A stretch of 28,256 nt of DNA from Methanoregula sp. UBA64 (GCF_002502735.1 NZ_DAQC01000003.1:1-28256), one strand, 5' to 3'; numbered from the stretch's first letter, positions 7,064 to 14,893 are shown. Program-made: numbers and translations. The notes: generated from the sequence alone by a model not told the origin.

Positions 7064-7687
7064 TCAGTCCACCTTCGCCCGCTCCGGGTACATCATTTCG
7101 TCGGCCATGATCTCCCGGGCAGAGTGAGCATACTCGTCAATCTCATCCTGACTGATGATATGCTCCGGGATAGTCCGGCCATATTCCTTATCGATGGTTT
7201 CCGGTACCCATGTATATTCGTCAACTATCTGCGCGCCGGTCCGGCCGAGTGGCAGGTAATGCAGGAGATAGGTATTGTTCCCACTCTTCACCCATGTACC
7301 GGTCGCCTCATAGGTTGATACGACCTGAATGTTCCCCGCTGTCATTTTCGGGGTTCCAAAATTATAAACAAGGCTGCCATCGGGATAAAATTTGAACTCA
7401 TATGCGACCCAGCCGGCAGAGGTAAGCGAGGGGTACTGCCGTACCCACCGGTGCAGAATCGGATCCGTTGCGCTGGCGGTGGTTGATACAACCGCCGGCT
7501 TCGATGTTGCCGTTGTCGTAATACTATCCGTGGTCGCGGGGATCTGCGTGGTCACCGGTATCGACGTGACCGGTACGGCAGTCACTGTTGGGGTTGCCGC
7601 TGCTGAAGTGCCTGTGGAACTTGTGCATCCCGCCGCGACAATGAGGAGAAAACAGGTAACGATCAAGAGAACAAAAGATCTTTTCAT
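7064..7687 (-). CDS. Lipoprotein with Thr-rich stalk
   Basis: A 207-residue secreted lipoprotein, first gene of a two-gene operon. Residues 1-20 form a signal peptide ending in the lipobox AAGC with Cys21 as the anchor. A low-complexity stretch of Thr, Ser, Ala, Val and Pro follows (about 22-72), the kind of stalk that is often glycosylated in archaeal surface proteins. The folded part begins at DPILHRWVRQY and contains EFKFYPDGSLVYNF and TYEATGTWVKSGNNTYLL, which match the pattern of the domain repeated in the downstream lipoprotein. The C-terminus includes EYGRTIPEHIISQDEIDEYAHSAREIM, which resembles extracellular segments in other archaeal surface proteins but which I cannot name. An ATAATTAAAA stretch lies right before the start; a TATA candidate farther upstream at 7721-7730 fits a normal leader better. 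No enzymatic function is visible. Confidence 0.78.
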   Translation of the reverse strand: MKRSFVLLIVTCFLLIVAAGCTSSTGTSAAATPTVTAVPVTSIPVTTQIPATTDSITTTATSKPAVVSTTASATDPILHRWVRQYPSLTSAGWVAYEFKFYPDGSLVYNFGTPKMTAGNIQVVSTYEATGTWVKSGNNTYLLHYLPLGRTGAQIVDEYTWVPETIDKEYGRTIPEHIISQDEIDEYAHSAREIMADEMMYPERAKVD

Positions 7688-7790
7688 ATTCTTTTAATTA
7701 TATTTCCCGACGATAACCATTTCTATTTTGTTGCTGTCGGGCAAATCTCCCAAAAACAGGGATTAGACCTGTGCCCGGTCTTCCCCGGGC

Positions 7791-7797
7791 AAAAAAA
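7791..7797 (-). terminator. Oligo-T7 right after the TrxR stop
   Basis: On the minus strand the stop codon of the thioredoxin reductase is followed 3 nt later by seven T residues. A GCCCGG/CCGGGC hairpin lies just beyond (7773-7790). The T-tract alone fits archaeal termination; the hairpin is on the wrong side for a bacterial-type terminator of this gene. Confidence 0.45.
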
Positions 7798-7800
7798 CGA

Positions 7801-8955
7801 TCAGCCCTGTTTCATCAGGTACTCGTACGCTTCGAGAGCCGCCTTTGCCCCATCCCCGGCAGCGATAATGATCTGCTTGCTTTTTACCGAGGTCACATCG
7901 CCTGCTGCAAAGACCCCGGGCCGGCTCGTCTTCCCGTCCACGTCCACGACAATTTCGCCGCGGTCATTGAGATCCACGAGCCCGTCGAGGAACCCGGTGT
8001 TCGGCGTCCAGCCGATCTCGATAAAGACGCCGTCAATGCCGATCTCCTGGTCGGGCTGCCCCTCCGTCTTTAAGGTGATGCGGGAAAGGAACTTGTCGCC
8101 CGAGAGCCCGGCGATCTGCGAATGCTGGTGAATCGTGATGTTTTTTATCCCGTCGAGCTTCTTCACGTACACCGGGTCGGCTTTTATGGTGCTCCTCGCG
8201 ATCAGGCTCACGGACGATGCGATCCCGCTCATCTCGATCGCGGTCTGGACGCCGGAGTTCCCGCCGCCCACCACCGCCACCTTCTTTCCCTTGTAGAGCG
8301 GACCGTCGCAGGTCGCGCAGATCGAAAGGCCCCGGCCAAGATAGTTCTCCTCGCCCGGGACCCCGAGCATCTTGGGCTGCTTGCCCTGCGTTAAGATCAC
8401 GCTCTTTGCCAAAAGAAGCGTGCCGGACGCGGTCGTGACCTCGAACAATCCTTCGGCGCCCTGCCGGATGCTTTTTACCCCCACCAGTTCGAGCCGGACA
8501 TCGAGCGTGCGCACCTGCTCCTCGAACTTCTTCATCAGGTCCTCGCCCGTGATCATCCGGTAGCCCGGGTAGTTCTCGATCGCCCACGATTCGAGCGCCT
8601 GCCCGCCCACATTCTCCGACACGATCAGGGTCTTTAGGAGCTTCCGTGCGCAGTACACGCCCGCGGTGAGCCCGGCCGGGCCGGCGCCCACGATGATCGC
8701 ATCGTAGCGTTCGCTCTCCACCGGCGTCCCGAAGAGCTCGTTTAAGCGCTCCGAATCAAAGCCCACGATCACTTCGTCATCGACCACGATCACCGGCACG
8801 CCCCGCTGGCCGGTCAGATCGATCATCTTCTGTGCCGCAGCCCGGTCGGTGCCCACATCGATGGCGGTGTAGGGGACGTTCTGCTTGTCCAGGAATGCCT
8901 TTGCCATCCGGCAGTACGGGCAGTTCTGGGTCGAATAAACGGTAACCGTGCTCAT
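7801..8955 (-). CDS. Glutaredoxin-thioredoxin reductase fusion
   Basis: A 384-residue fusion. Residues 1-76 form a glutaredoxin domain with CPYC (Cys12, Cys15) and the cis-Pro segment GVPVIVVDD (52-60). Residues 84-384 form a complete low-molecular-weight thioredoxin reductase: FAD motif IVGAGPAG (88-95), redox-active CATC (Cys213, Cys216), a second dinucleotide motif VVGGGNSG (228-235) and the C-terminal FAD segment GVFAAGDVTSVKSKQ (347-361). The glutaredoxin would be the built-in substrate or an electron outlet of the reductase. In NADPH-dependent enzymes the second nucleotide motif is followed by an HRRxxxR cluster that grips the 2'-phosphate; here the segment reads LIARSTIKAD, so NADPH is doubtful. 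A deazaflavin (F420) donor, known for a Methanocaldococcus TrxR, or NADH are alternatives. It is a single gene with its own TATA box and a T7 terminator. Confidence 0.92.
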   Translation of the reverse strand: MSTVTVYSTQNCPYCRMAKAFLDKQNVPYTAIDVGTDRAAAQKMIDLTGQRGVPVIVVDDEVIVGFDSERLNELFGTPVESERYDAIIVGAGPAGLTAGVYCARKLLKTLIVSENVGGQALESWAIENYPGYRMITGEDLMKKFEEQVRTLDVRLELVGVKSIRQGAEGLFEVTTASGTLLLAKSVILTQGKQPKMLGVPGEENYLGRGLSICATCDGPLYKGKKVAVVGGGNSGVQTAIEMSGIASSVSLIARSTIKADPVYVKKLDGIKNITIHQHSQIAGLSGDKFLSRITLKTEGQPDQEIGIDGVFIEIGWTPNTGFLDGLVDLNDRGEIVVDVDGKTSRPGVFAAGDVTSVKSKQIIIAAGDGAKAALEAYEYLMKQG

Positions 8956-8978
8956 GAAAGCGAAGAGGTTTTTTTACG

Positions 8979-8988
8979 TATAAATAGT
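8979..8988 (-). promoter_or_regulatory. TATA box of the Grx-TrxR gene
   Basis: On the minus strand an ATACTATTTATACG context is centred about 27 nt before the ATG at 8955. This places the transcription start at or within a few bases of the start codon. There is no Shine-Dalgarno, consistent with a leaderless message. Confidence 0.55.
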
Positions 8989-9075
8989 ATCTCTCGCGGC
9001 AGGTACAGTACCCGAACGCAATGTTCTTTTTCCTGTGAGCACCAATACACCAATTAGACGAAGGACAGGTGTGCG

Positions 9076-10347
9076 ATGACCGGCTTTGGCAGAAGGTGCG
9101 GGTATGCGGCGGCGCTGGTGCTCCTGCTCTGTTGTGCAGCAGCCCTTGCCGCGGACTCCGCCCGGGACCCGGCGGTGTACCTGAACTTCAACGAAGGCAG
9201 CGGGAAGATCGTTCTCGATGCGTCCGGCCACGGGAACCCGGGCTCGATTGTCGGCAATGCCCACCGGGTCGATAACAGCGGGTGCGTCAAGGCGATCTTC
9301 CTTGACGGCAATGCGAATTACGTGGCGATTCCCTATACGGCAGCAAACCACCCGGCCGATGCCGTCACGGTCTCCCTCTGGTTCTACGGGAACGACACGT
9401 TCCCCGAAACGCTCGTCTCGACCCGTGCCGGCGGGAGCGGGGGATACCGTCTCGCCTTCGATGACGGGAACGACCTGTACTGGACGGTGGGCCTCGATAA
9501 CGGCAGCGATGTGGCCGTCACGGTGCCGCACGAGAATATCGCGTCGCTCCAGTGGCATCACGTGACCGGGACCTATGACGGGCAGACTGCCCGGGTTTAC
9601 CTTGACGGCGTGATGCGCAACCAGCAGAACGCCACCGGCGCGATCCGGTATCCTGCGGCAAATGCCGTGATGGCGGGCGCCGAGGCAGGGACATCCGGTT
9701 CCCCGGATCCCGTTGCACCCGGGTACTTTACGGGCGGGATCGATGAGCTCCGGATCTATCCCCGCGCCCTGTCGTACGCCGAGGTAATGGACGACCGGTT
9801 CCGGTGCACGGTCGTCCCGGGCACCGGTATCCTGACGCTTCCCAATGCCACGGCAACCACGGAGTACCTCCCGTCCGGCACGCTTGTACTTGCGCCGGGC
9901 GAGAACGCGACACGGCGCCTGAGCTTCTCCGGCAGCACCGAGAACGGGACCTGGCAGGTAACGGTCCGCCCCGGCTCGGAACTGGTTATCCGTGCGACCG
10001 ATGTCTACCCGGAAACCTATCCCGACGAATGGTACGTGGAACTCCGCGACGGGGAGAACCGGCTCAACCGGGCGGTCGCGTTCCCGGCCACCAACAATGC
10101 ACCGGTAAAAGGCGTGATAGCGTCCGGCAATGCAACGGTGATCGTGCACTACTTTGGCGGCCCGGCCCGGTTCCCGGCGGGCGTTGAACTCACCTTTGAA
10201 AGCCCGGCCGGGGAACCGCCGGCAGTCTCCCTGAAAAATACCATCCTCGAATACCCCATCATCGTGATCTATTCCGCGTCGTGGGCTACTCTGATCGCAC
10301 TCATTGTCGTGATCTTCTGGGTCCACCGCCGCAACCACAAGCCGTAA
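9076..10347 (+). CDS. Surface LamG-domain protein with C-terminal anchor
   Basis: A 423-residue exported, membrane-anchored protein. Residues 1-26 are a signal peptide (AALVLLLCCAAALAA). A concanavalin-A-like LamG domain spans about 31-215: it opens with YLNFNEGSGKIVLDASGHGNPGSIVG, has FYGNDTFPETLVS and WHHVTGTYDGQTARVYLDG, and closes with GGIDELRIYPRALSYAEV, the classic LamG_3 pattern. A second beta-rich region follows (about 230-385). A transmembrane helix lies at about 394-415 (IIVIYSASWATLIALIVVIFW) with a basic tail HRRNHKP inside. The role is probably carbohydrate or cell-surface binding; the ligand is unknown. AGGTG lies a few bases before the ATG as a weak ribosome site. The gene converges on rubrerythrin. 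A long open frame on the opposite strand is a high-GC shadow. Confidence 0.87.
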   Translation: MTGFGRRCGYAAALVLLLCCAAALAADSARDPAVYLNFNEGSGKIVLDASGHGNPGSIVGNAHRVDNSGCVKAIFLDGNANYVAIPYTAANHPADAVTVSLWFYGNDTFPETLVSTRAGGSGGYRLAFDDGNDLYWTVGLDNGSDVAVTVPHENIASLQWHHVTGTYDGQTARVYLDGVMRNQQNATGAIRYPAANAVMAGAEAGTSGSPDPVAPGYFTGGIDELRIYPRALSYAEVMDDRFRCTVVPGTGILTLPNATATTEYLPSGTLVLAPGENATRRLSFSGSTENGTWQVTVRPGSELVIRATDVYPETYPDEWYVELRDGENRLNRAVAFPATNNAPVKGVIASGNATVIVHYFGGPARFPAGVELTFESPAGEPPAVSLKNTILEYPIIVIYSASWATLIALIVVIFWVHRRNHKP

Positions 10348-10370
10348 GACGATCGTCCGGGGGCAGGACT

Positions 10371-10377
10371 TTTTTTA
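10371..10377 (+). terminator. Oligo-T7 downstream of the LamG gene
   Basis: Seven T residues lie 24 nt after the stop codon on the plus strand, preceded by the GC-rich run TCCGGGGGCAGGAC. This is a likely archaeal terminator. Confidence 0.4.
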
Positions 10378-10407
10378 AAGCGAACCGCGGGAACCGGAGG
10401 TCCCCGT

Positions 10408-10427
10408 GGTAAAAAAATAATAAAAAA
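10408..10427 (-). terminator. T-rich tract after rubrerythrin
   Basis: On the minus strand the stop is followed within 2-3 nt by T6, then ATTATT, then T7. This is a strong archaeal T-tract terminator in the convergent space shared with the LamG gene. Confidence 0.5.
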
Positions 10428-10429
10428 GA

Positions 10430-10933
10430 TCAGAGGGTGATTTCCTTGAACTGCTTGCCGAACACGCCGCAGATCGGGCACTTGTCCGGGGCCTTGCCGA
10501 TCTCGATGTTGCCGCAGACCGGGCAGAGGAAGATCTTCTCGCTCCCGAGGTCGTGGCCGGCCTTGATGGCGGCAAGCGCTTTTTTGTACAGTCCCGCGTG
10601 GACCTCTTCGGCCTTCATGGCGTGGGTGAAGGTCATCACGGCTTCGCTCTTCTTCTCTGCCTCGGCGTCCCTGACAAACGCGGGATACATCGAGGTGTAC
10701 TCGTGGGTCTCTCCCTCGACGCTGCCCTCAAGGTTCTTCTCGGTGGTTCCTACTGCCCCGAGCACTTTTAAGAGTCGTTTCGCGTGGATGGCCTCTGCCT
10801 CCGATGCGGCCTTGTAGAGCGTTGCGATATTCTTAAACCCCTCGGCGGCTGCTTTTTCGGAAAATGCCTGGTATTTCCGGTTTGCCTGCGATTCGCCGGC
10901 AAATGCTTCCATTGCATCCTTCTGGGTTGTCAT
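10430..10933 (-). CDS. rbr: Rubrerythrin
   Basis: A 167-residue rubrerythrin, a non-haem diiron peroxidase that removes hydrogen peroxide in the cytoplasm of anaerobes. The four-helix ferritin-like domain (about 1-130) has AFAGESQANRKY with Glu14, EAEAIHAKR with Glu47 and His50, GETHEYTSMYPAF with Glu75/Glu78, and KAEEVHAGLY with Glu109/110 and His112 as diiron ligands. The C-terminal rubredoxin-like domain holds its iron with CPVCG (Cys137/140) and CPICG (Cys152/155). The start at 10933 (MTTQKDAMEAFAGES) gives the usual compact form. The frame stays open for 27 more codons upstream, but that sequence is unlike the family and lies over the promoter. A TATA candidate CTTTATGTAA (10956-10965) about 27 nt upstream implies an almost leaderless message. 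T-rich sequence follows the stop directly. Confidence 0.95.
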   Translation of the reverse strand: MTTQKDAMEAFAGESQANRKYQAFSEKAAAEGFKNIATLYKAASEAEAIHAKRLLKVLGAVGTTEKNLEGSVEGETHEYTSMYPAFVRDAEAEKKSEAVMTFTHAMKAEEVHAGLYKKALAAIKAGHDLGSEKIFLCPVCGNIEIGKAPDKCPICGVFGKQFKEITL

Positions 10934-11034
10934 GAGGGAAGGTATGGAGAGGGAGTTACATAAAGATTCTTCATGGGGCAGACCGCCCCCAAAAAACCGC
11001 CCGGCCGGGTACATTCCGCGAAAAAATAGATGGA

Positions 11035-11045
11035 ATTATATAAAT
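11035..11045 (+). promoter_or_regulatory. TATA box upstream of radC
   Basis: ATTATATAAAT is a near-consensus archaeal TATA box. It lies about 95 nt before the radC ATG, so the predicted leader is roughly 65-70 nt, unusually long for this window. Confidence 0.5.
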
Positions 11046-11135
11046 TGCAGGCGATCCCGGTACTAAAACGGGTGCGCGGGATGCCCGTGCCGGACAACCG
11101 GGCCGTCCCGCCGACCGGGTGATCGTATCAGGACC

Positions 11136-11789
11136 ATGAAGGAGGTGCCGGAGCATGACCGGCCCCGGGAAAAGATCGCAAAGAAAGGCGCCGTTACCCT
11201 CTCGGATACCGAACTGGTCGAAGCGATCCTCGGCCGCGGGATACAAGGCCGGGACGTACGGGCCATTGCCCGGGACATCACCGCGCTCCTGGGGGACCGG
11301 TCCCGCGAGGTCCGGTACGAGGACATCCTCGGCACCGGGGGCATCGGCCCGTCGAAAGCAGCCCAGATCATGGCAAGCCTCGAACTCGGGCGCCGGCGCT
11401 ACGAACCGGCCGGTTCGGTTGTGATAAAAAAGCCGGACGATGTCCTTGTCCTGGTCGCAGAGTACCGCGACAAGCCCCAGGAGCATTTCATCTGCATCAG
11501 CCTGACCGGTGCCGGCGAGGTGATCGAACGCCGGGTGGTCACGATCGGGATCCTCAACCACAGCCTGGTCCACCCCCGCGAGGTCTTTGCCGAAGCGATT
11601 GCCCGCCGGGCGGCCTCGGTCATCTGCGTGCACAACCATCCCTCGGGATCGCTCGACGCAAGCCCCCAGGACATTGCGATCACCCGGCAGTTATCGGAGG
11701 CCGGCGCCCTGCTCGGGATCCCGCTGCTCGACCACATTATCGTCACAAAGACCGGGTATGCGAGCATGAAAGAGCAAGGTCTCCTCTGA
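11136..11789 (+). CDS. radC: RadC family JAB/MPN+ domain protein
   Basis: A 217-residue RadC (UPF0758) protein. The N-terminus has the typical PEHDRPREKIAKKGAVTLSDTELVEAIL, followed by a helix-hairpin-helix-like segment with GTGGIGPSKAAQI (about 66-78). The C-terminal JAB1/MPN+ metalloprotease fold has the zinc motif HNHPSGSLDASPQD with His166, His168 and Asp179, plus the upstream acidic residue Glu116. The metal site is complete. The family was once linked to DNA repair, but its real activity is unsettled and it often sits near mobile or competence loci. The start at 11136 matches the family N-terminus. The strong GGAGGTG found just inside the gene precedes an out-of-frame ATG at 11155 and is probably incidental. 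It is a single gene, transcribed away from rubrerythrin. Confidence 0.93.
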   Translation: MKEVPEHDRPREKIAKKGAVTLSDTELVEAILGRGIQGRDVRAIARDITALLGDRSREVRYEDILGTGGIGPSKAAQIMASLELGRRRYEPAGSVVIKKPDDVLVLVAEYRDKPQEHFICISLTGAGEVIERRVVTIGILNHSLVHPREVFAEAIARRAASVICVHNHPSGSLDASPQDIAITRQLSEAGALLGIPLLDHIIVTKTGYASMKEQGLL

Positions 11790-11837
11790 TCGCCCGCCGC
11801 GCCCGGGAGTATTGGCAAGAATTATATCTGGAGCATC

Positions 11838-11868
11838 TATAAATCTCATCACCCGTTCATAACAGGAG
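11838..11868 (+). promoter_or_regulatory. TATA box and Shine-Dalgarno of the sensor kinase
   Basis: TATAAAT at 11838-11844 lies about 30 nt before the ATG at 11873. AGGAG at 11864-11868 ends 4 nt before that ATG, which supports the chosen start. Confidence 0.5.
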
Positions 11869-11872
11869 CGCT

Positions 11873-13831
11873 ATGCCTGGTACCACGCCGATCTCGGTAA
11901 TGTTTGTCGACGATGAAGAGGTCCTCTGCGACATCTCCCGGCGGTTCCTTGAAAAGGACCGGGACATGAAAGTGGACACGTTTTTGTCTGCCGAGGCTGC
12001 CATGGAGGCGCTTAAGAGCACCCGGTACGATGTCATCGTCTCCGATTACGAGATGCCCGGTGTGGACGGCATCATGTTCCTCAAACAGCTCAAGAGCTGG
12101 GGCAACACGACCCCGTTTATCATCTTTTCCGGGAAGGGGCGGGAAGCCGTCATCATCGAGGCGCTTAACAACGGGGCGGACTTCTATCTCCAGAAAGGGG
12201 GCGACCCGCAGGCCCTGTTTGCCGAGCTCAAGAACCAGATCCGGCACATCGACCAGAAAGAGAAGGCCCGGGCAGCGCTCCGCGAGAGCGAGGAGCGGTA
12301 CCGGATCATAACCGAGAATATGGACGATACGATCTGGCTTATCGACTTGAACCAGAAGATCTCGTTTATCAGTCCCTCGGCCGAGCGGAAACGTGGCTAT
12401 ACCTCGAAAGAACTGCGGTCGATGCCTCTTTTGGAGCATCTTTCCCCGCCGTACAGGCCCGTGATGCAGGAGATCCTCACCAGTATGATCGCGGAGTCCG
12501 AACGATACCCGAACCGCCACATCTCCCGGATCCTCGATCTGGAGTTCAAGAACAAGGACCACACCTCGTACTGGGCGGAGACCACGCTCTCGCTCATAAA
12601 AAAACCGGACGGCACGCCCTCCGGCTTCATGGGCCTCGGAAGAGACATTACCGAGCGGAAGAAGGCCGAGGAGATCATACGGGCCGAGTCCGAACGGGCG
12701 AAAACACTTCTCCGGATCAGCCAGATGAGTGCCGAATCCGACGACGAGATCGTCCGGTTTGCCCTTGAAAAGGCGCTCGAACTGACCGCAAGCCCGCTCG
12801 GGTACGTTGCCTGTACGAACGAAGACGAGTCCGAGCTCTATATGCACCACTGGTCCTCGAAAGCCATGGAAGAATGCGCCATGAAGACCAAACCGGTCCG
12901 GTACAAGGTGAGCGAGACCGGCCTGTGGGGCGAGGCGATCCGGCAGAGGCAACCCGTCATCACCAACGATTATGCAGCCCGGTCCCCGTTAAAAAAAGGA
13001 CTCCCCGAGGGCCACATGGCCCTCACCCGGCACATGAATGTCCCGCTCTTTGAAAAGGATCATATCGTTGCCGTTGCCGGTGTCGGGAACAAGGAGACCG
13101 ATTATACCGAATCCGATGTGCAGCAGCTTACGCTCCTGATGGATGCCATGTGGCGCGTGGTAGAAAAGAAGCGGGCAGATGCCCTCATCCTCTCCTCGCT
13201 CCACGAAAAGGAGATGCTCTTAAAAGAGATCCACCACCGGGTCAAGAACAACCTCCAGATCATCGGAAGCCTGTTGTACCTCCAGTCCGTCAATGTCTCG
13301 GATCCGTTCACGCAGGGGATCCTGCGGGAATGCCGCACCCGGGTGAAATCGATGGCGCTTATCCATGAGAAACTCTACCGGTCAAAGGATATCGGGCGGA
13401 TCCCGTTCGTCACGTACCTCGAAGGGCTCGTGGATGCCCTCAAGGACTCGTACGGCGTGGATGACGACCGGGTGACGTTCGGGATCTCGGTAACCCCGGA
13501 TGACCTGACGCTCAACATCGAGACCGGGATCCCCTGCGGCCTGTTGATCAACGAGCTGGTCTCCAACTCCCTCAAGTACGCGTTCCCCGACGGGAGGCCG
13601 GGCCGGATCCGGATCGATATCGGGCTGACCGCCCCCCACCAGTACACGCTGGTCATTACCGATAACGGCGTGGGGTTCCCCAAAGACGTGGATTTCAGGA
13701 ACACGACCTCGCTTGGCCTCCAGCTGGTAAACAACCTTGCGAGCCAGCTGGACGGAGAAATCTCCCTCGATGCGAGCGAAGGGACGCGCTTTACGATCCG
13801 GTTCAGGGGAATCGAGGAACCAAAAAAGTAA
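11873..13831 (+). CDS. Receiver-PAS-GAF-histidine kinase
   Basis: A 652-residue soluble hybrid signalling kinase with no membrane segment. Domain order: response-regulator receiver (about 6-122) with acidic pocket Asp13-Asp14, phospho-acceptor Asp58 in VIVSDYEMPG, Ser86 and Lys108; PAS domain (about 138-262) ending in GLGRDITERKKAEE; GAF domain (about 275-432); HisKA_2-type dimerisation region with EIHHRVKNNLQIIGSLLYLQS (phospho-His454 or 455); and an HATPase domain with N-box NELVSNSLKYAF (560-571), DNGVGFP (597-603) and the SLGLQLV lid (613-619). The N-terminal receiver implies that it takes phosphate from, or is tuned by, another kinase. The GAF domain could bind a small ligand, but no haem or chromophore residue is obvious. 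Such kinases are abundant in Methanomicrobiales. The convergent receiver gene 17 bp away is a plausible partner. Confidence 0.92.
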   Translation: MPGTTPISVMFVDDEEVLCDISRRFLEKDRDMKVDTFLSAEAAMEALKSTRYDVIVSDYEMPGVDGIMFLKQLKSWGNTTPFIIFSGKGREAVIIEALNNGADFYLQKGGDPQALFAELKNQIRHIDQKEKARAALRESEERYRIITENMDDTIWLIDLNQKISFISPSAERKRGYTSKELRSMPLLEHLSPPYRPVMQEILTSMIAESERYPNRHISRILDLEFKNKDHTSYWAETTLSLIKKPDGTPSGFMGLGRDITERKKAEEIIRAESERAKTLLRISQMSAESDDEIVRFALEKALELTASPLGYVACTNEDESELYMHHWSSKAMEECAMKTKPVRYKVSETGLWGEAIRQRQPVITNDYAARSPLKKGLPEGHMALTRHMNVPLFEKDHIVAVAGVGNKETDYTESDVQQLTLLMDAMWRVVEKKRADALILSSLHEKEMLLKEIHHRVKNNLQIIGSLLYLQSVNVSDPFTQGILRECRTRVKSMALIHEKLYRSKDIGRIPFVTYLEGLVDALKDSYGVDDDRVTFGISVTPDDLTLNIETGIPCGLLINELVSNSLKYAFPDGRPGRIRIDIGLTAPHQYTLVITDNGVGFPKDVDFRNTTSLGLQLVNNLASQLDGEISLDASEGTRFTIRFRGIEEPKK

Positions 13832-13848
13832 CCCGGGGCCGGTCCTTC

Positions 13849-14214
13849 TTATTCGAGGGCCCGGGTTACGGCCCTGAAGAGTTCCCCGGGCTCGAACGGT
13901 TTTGTCAGGTAGGCGGCGGGATGCGTTGCCATGGCCCGGTTCCTGACGGATTCGTTTGCATAGGCGGTTATGTAGATAACGGCCGGCGCGTATTCCTCCT
14001 GGATCCGGTGGACCGCTTCAATGCCGTCCATGTCCCCTTTGAGCGTGATATCCATGAGGAGCAGGTCGGGGCGGCGGCTGAGGGCCTGCTGTACTGCCGC
14101 TTCCCCGGTTGCGGCAATGCCGGTGACAAGGTAGCCGGCCTGGACGAGCCGGGCCTGGAGCTCCATGGCCACGATCACATTGTCCTCGACTACGAGAATT
14201 TTCTTTGGTGTCAT
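13849..14214 (-). CDS. Single-domain response regulator (receiver only)
   Basis: A 121-residue CheY-like receiver. It has the acidic pair Glu10-Asp11, phospho-acceptor Asp55 in LLLMDITLKGDMDGIEA, Thr83 in VIYITAYA and Lys105 in YLTKPFEP. It has no output domain, so it must act through protein contacts, for example as a phospho-relay to another kinase. The type (LLMDITLKGDMDGIEAVHRI, TAYANE) is the one usually fused to or paired with HisKA_2 kinases. It converges with the sensor kinase gene with 17 bp between the stops. Its start lies 16 bp after the stop of the flavoprotein gene 14231-14893, so the two probably share a transcript. Confidence 0.93.
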   Translation of the reverse strand: MTPKKILVVEDNVIVAMELQARLVQAGYLVTGIAATGEAAVQQALSRRPDLLLMDITLKGDMDGIEAVHRIQEEYAPAVIYITAYANESVRNRAMATHPAAYLTKPFEPGELFRAVTRALE

Positions 14215-14230
14215 ACGGTTTTTCAGGAAC

Positions 14231-14893
14231 TCACCGGGGATCCTGCCCGAGCCCGGGCAGGTCCGGTGCCGGTGTCCCGCCGGGCGGGCCGGACCGTCCG
14301 GCCCCGCCGATCGAGACGCCGAGTTCGTATCCTTTTTTGTACGCTGCGCCGGTGATTGCCGGCTGATCCCGGAGATCCCCGATCCGGTCCATGCCGTTTA
14401 CCAGCAGCTCGTCCCCGTACCGGCAGTCGATGATGTCGAAGAATGCCCGCATGGATAATTTCGGGCCGACAAAGACCTCGGGGATGTCCATGCCGGCAAT
14501 GCAGATGAAGAGGCCGGCTCTCGTGTCGCGCTTTTCAGGCGGGACAAGCGGCTGTTTCCGGTGGTACTTGGCCATGAAAAAGACCTGGCACCGGTCCATG
14601 AGCGACTTGAGCATCCCGGGGATGCCCATCGTCATGACCGGGGTTGCCACGATCAGGCCGTCGGCAGAAGCGAGTTTCGGGAACATCTGCTGCATGTCGT
14701 CGTCGAGGATGCAGGTGTCGTGCTCGCGGCAGAAGAACATCTCCTGGCAGGACTGGAACTGGAGACAGGTCACGTCGATGAGTTCCGTCTCGCAGCCGGC
14801 GTCCCGTGCGCCGTCAAGTGCGGATGAAAGGAGCCGGGCGGTGTTCCCCTCGGATAAGGGGCTCCCCAGGAGCCCGACGACCTTCTTTCTCAT
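14231..14893 (-). CDS. Isf-like flavodoxin-fold reductase, altered cysteine motif
   Basis: A 220-residue NADPH-dependent FMN reductase/iron-sulfur flavoprotein relative. The start at 14893 gives MRKKVVGLLGSPLSEGNTARLL, the standard FMN phosphate loop; the frame is open farther upstream but not family-like. ATPVMTMGIPGMLKSLMDRCQ (about 80-100) is the usual second FMN region. Isf proteins bind a [4Fe-4S] cluster with CxxCxxCx5C. Here the aligned stretch reads CQEMFFCREHDTC: Cys49, Cys55 and Cys61 are kept but the second cysteine is Met52. Cys43 nearby could substitute, or the cluster may be lost. The C-terminal tail is Gly/Pro-rich. A TATA-like GGTATATT lies close upstream. It probably acts as an electron carrier or flavin reductase in oxygen defence, given its divergent redox neighbours. 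Confidence 0.85.
   Translation of the reverse strand: MRKKVVGLLGSPLSEGNTARLLSSALDGARDAGCETELIDVTCLQFQSCQEMFFCREHDTCILDDDMQQMFPKLASADGLIVATPVMTMGIPGMLKSLMDRCQVFFMAKYHRKQPLVPPEKRDTRAGLFICIAGMDIPEVFVGPKLSMRAFFDIIDCRYGDELLVNGMDRIGDLRDQPAITGAAYKKGYELGVSIGGAGRSGPPGGTPAPDLPGLGQDPR

Noticed and set aside
7773..7797. Bacterial-type hairpin terminator of the Grx-TrxR gene
   Set aside because: In the direction of transcription the T-tract comes before the hairpin, so only the T-tract is credited.
8974..10338. 454-codon open frame on the minus strand opposite the LamG gene
   Set aside because: It is a high-GC shadow: the plus-strand frame has a signal peptide, LamG motifs and a membrane anchor, while the shadow has none and is rich in Arg, Gly and Pro.
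11849..12952. 367-codon minus-strand open frame opposite the sensor kinase
   Set aside because: It is antisense to well-defined receiver and PAS domains, with no protein-like motifs.
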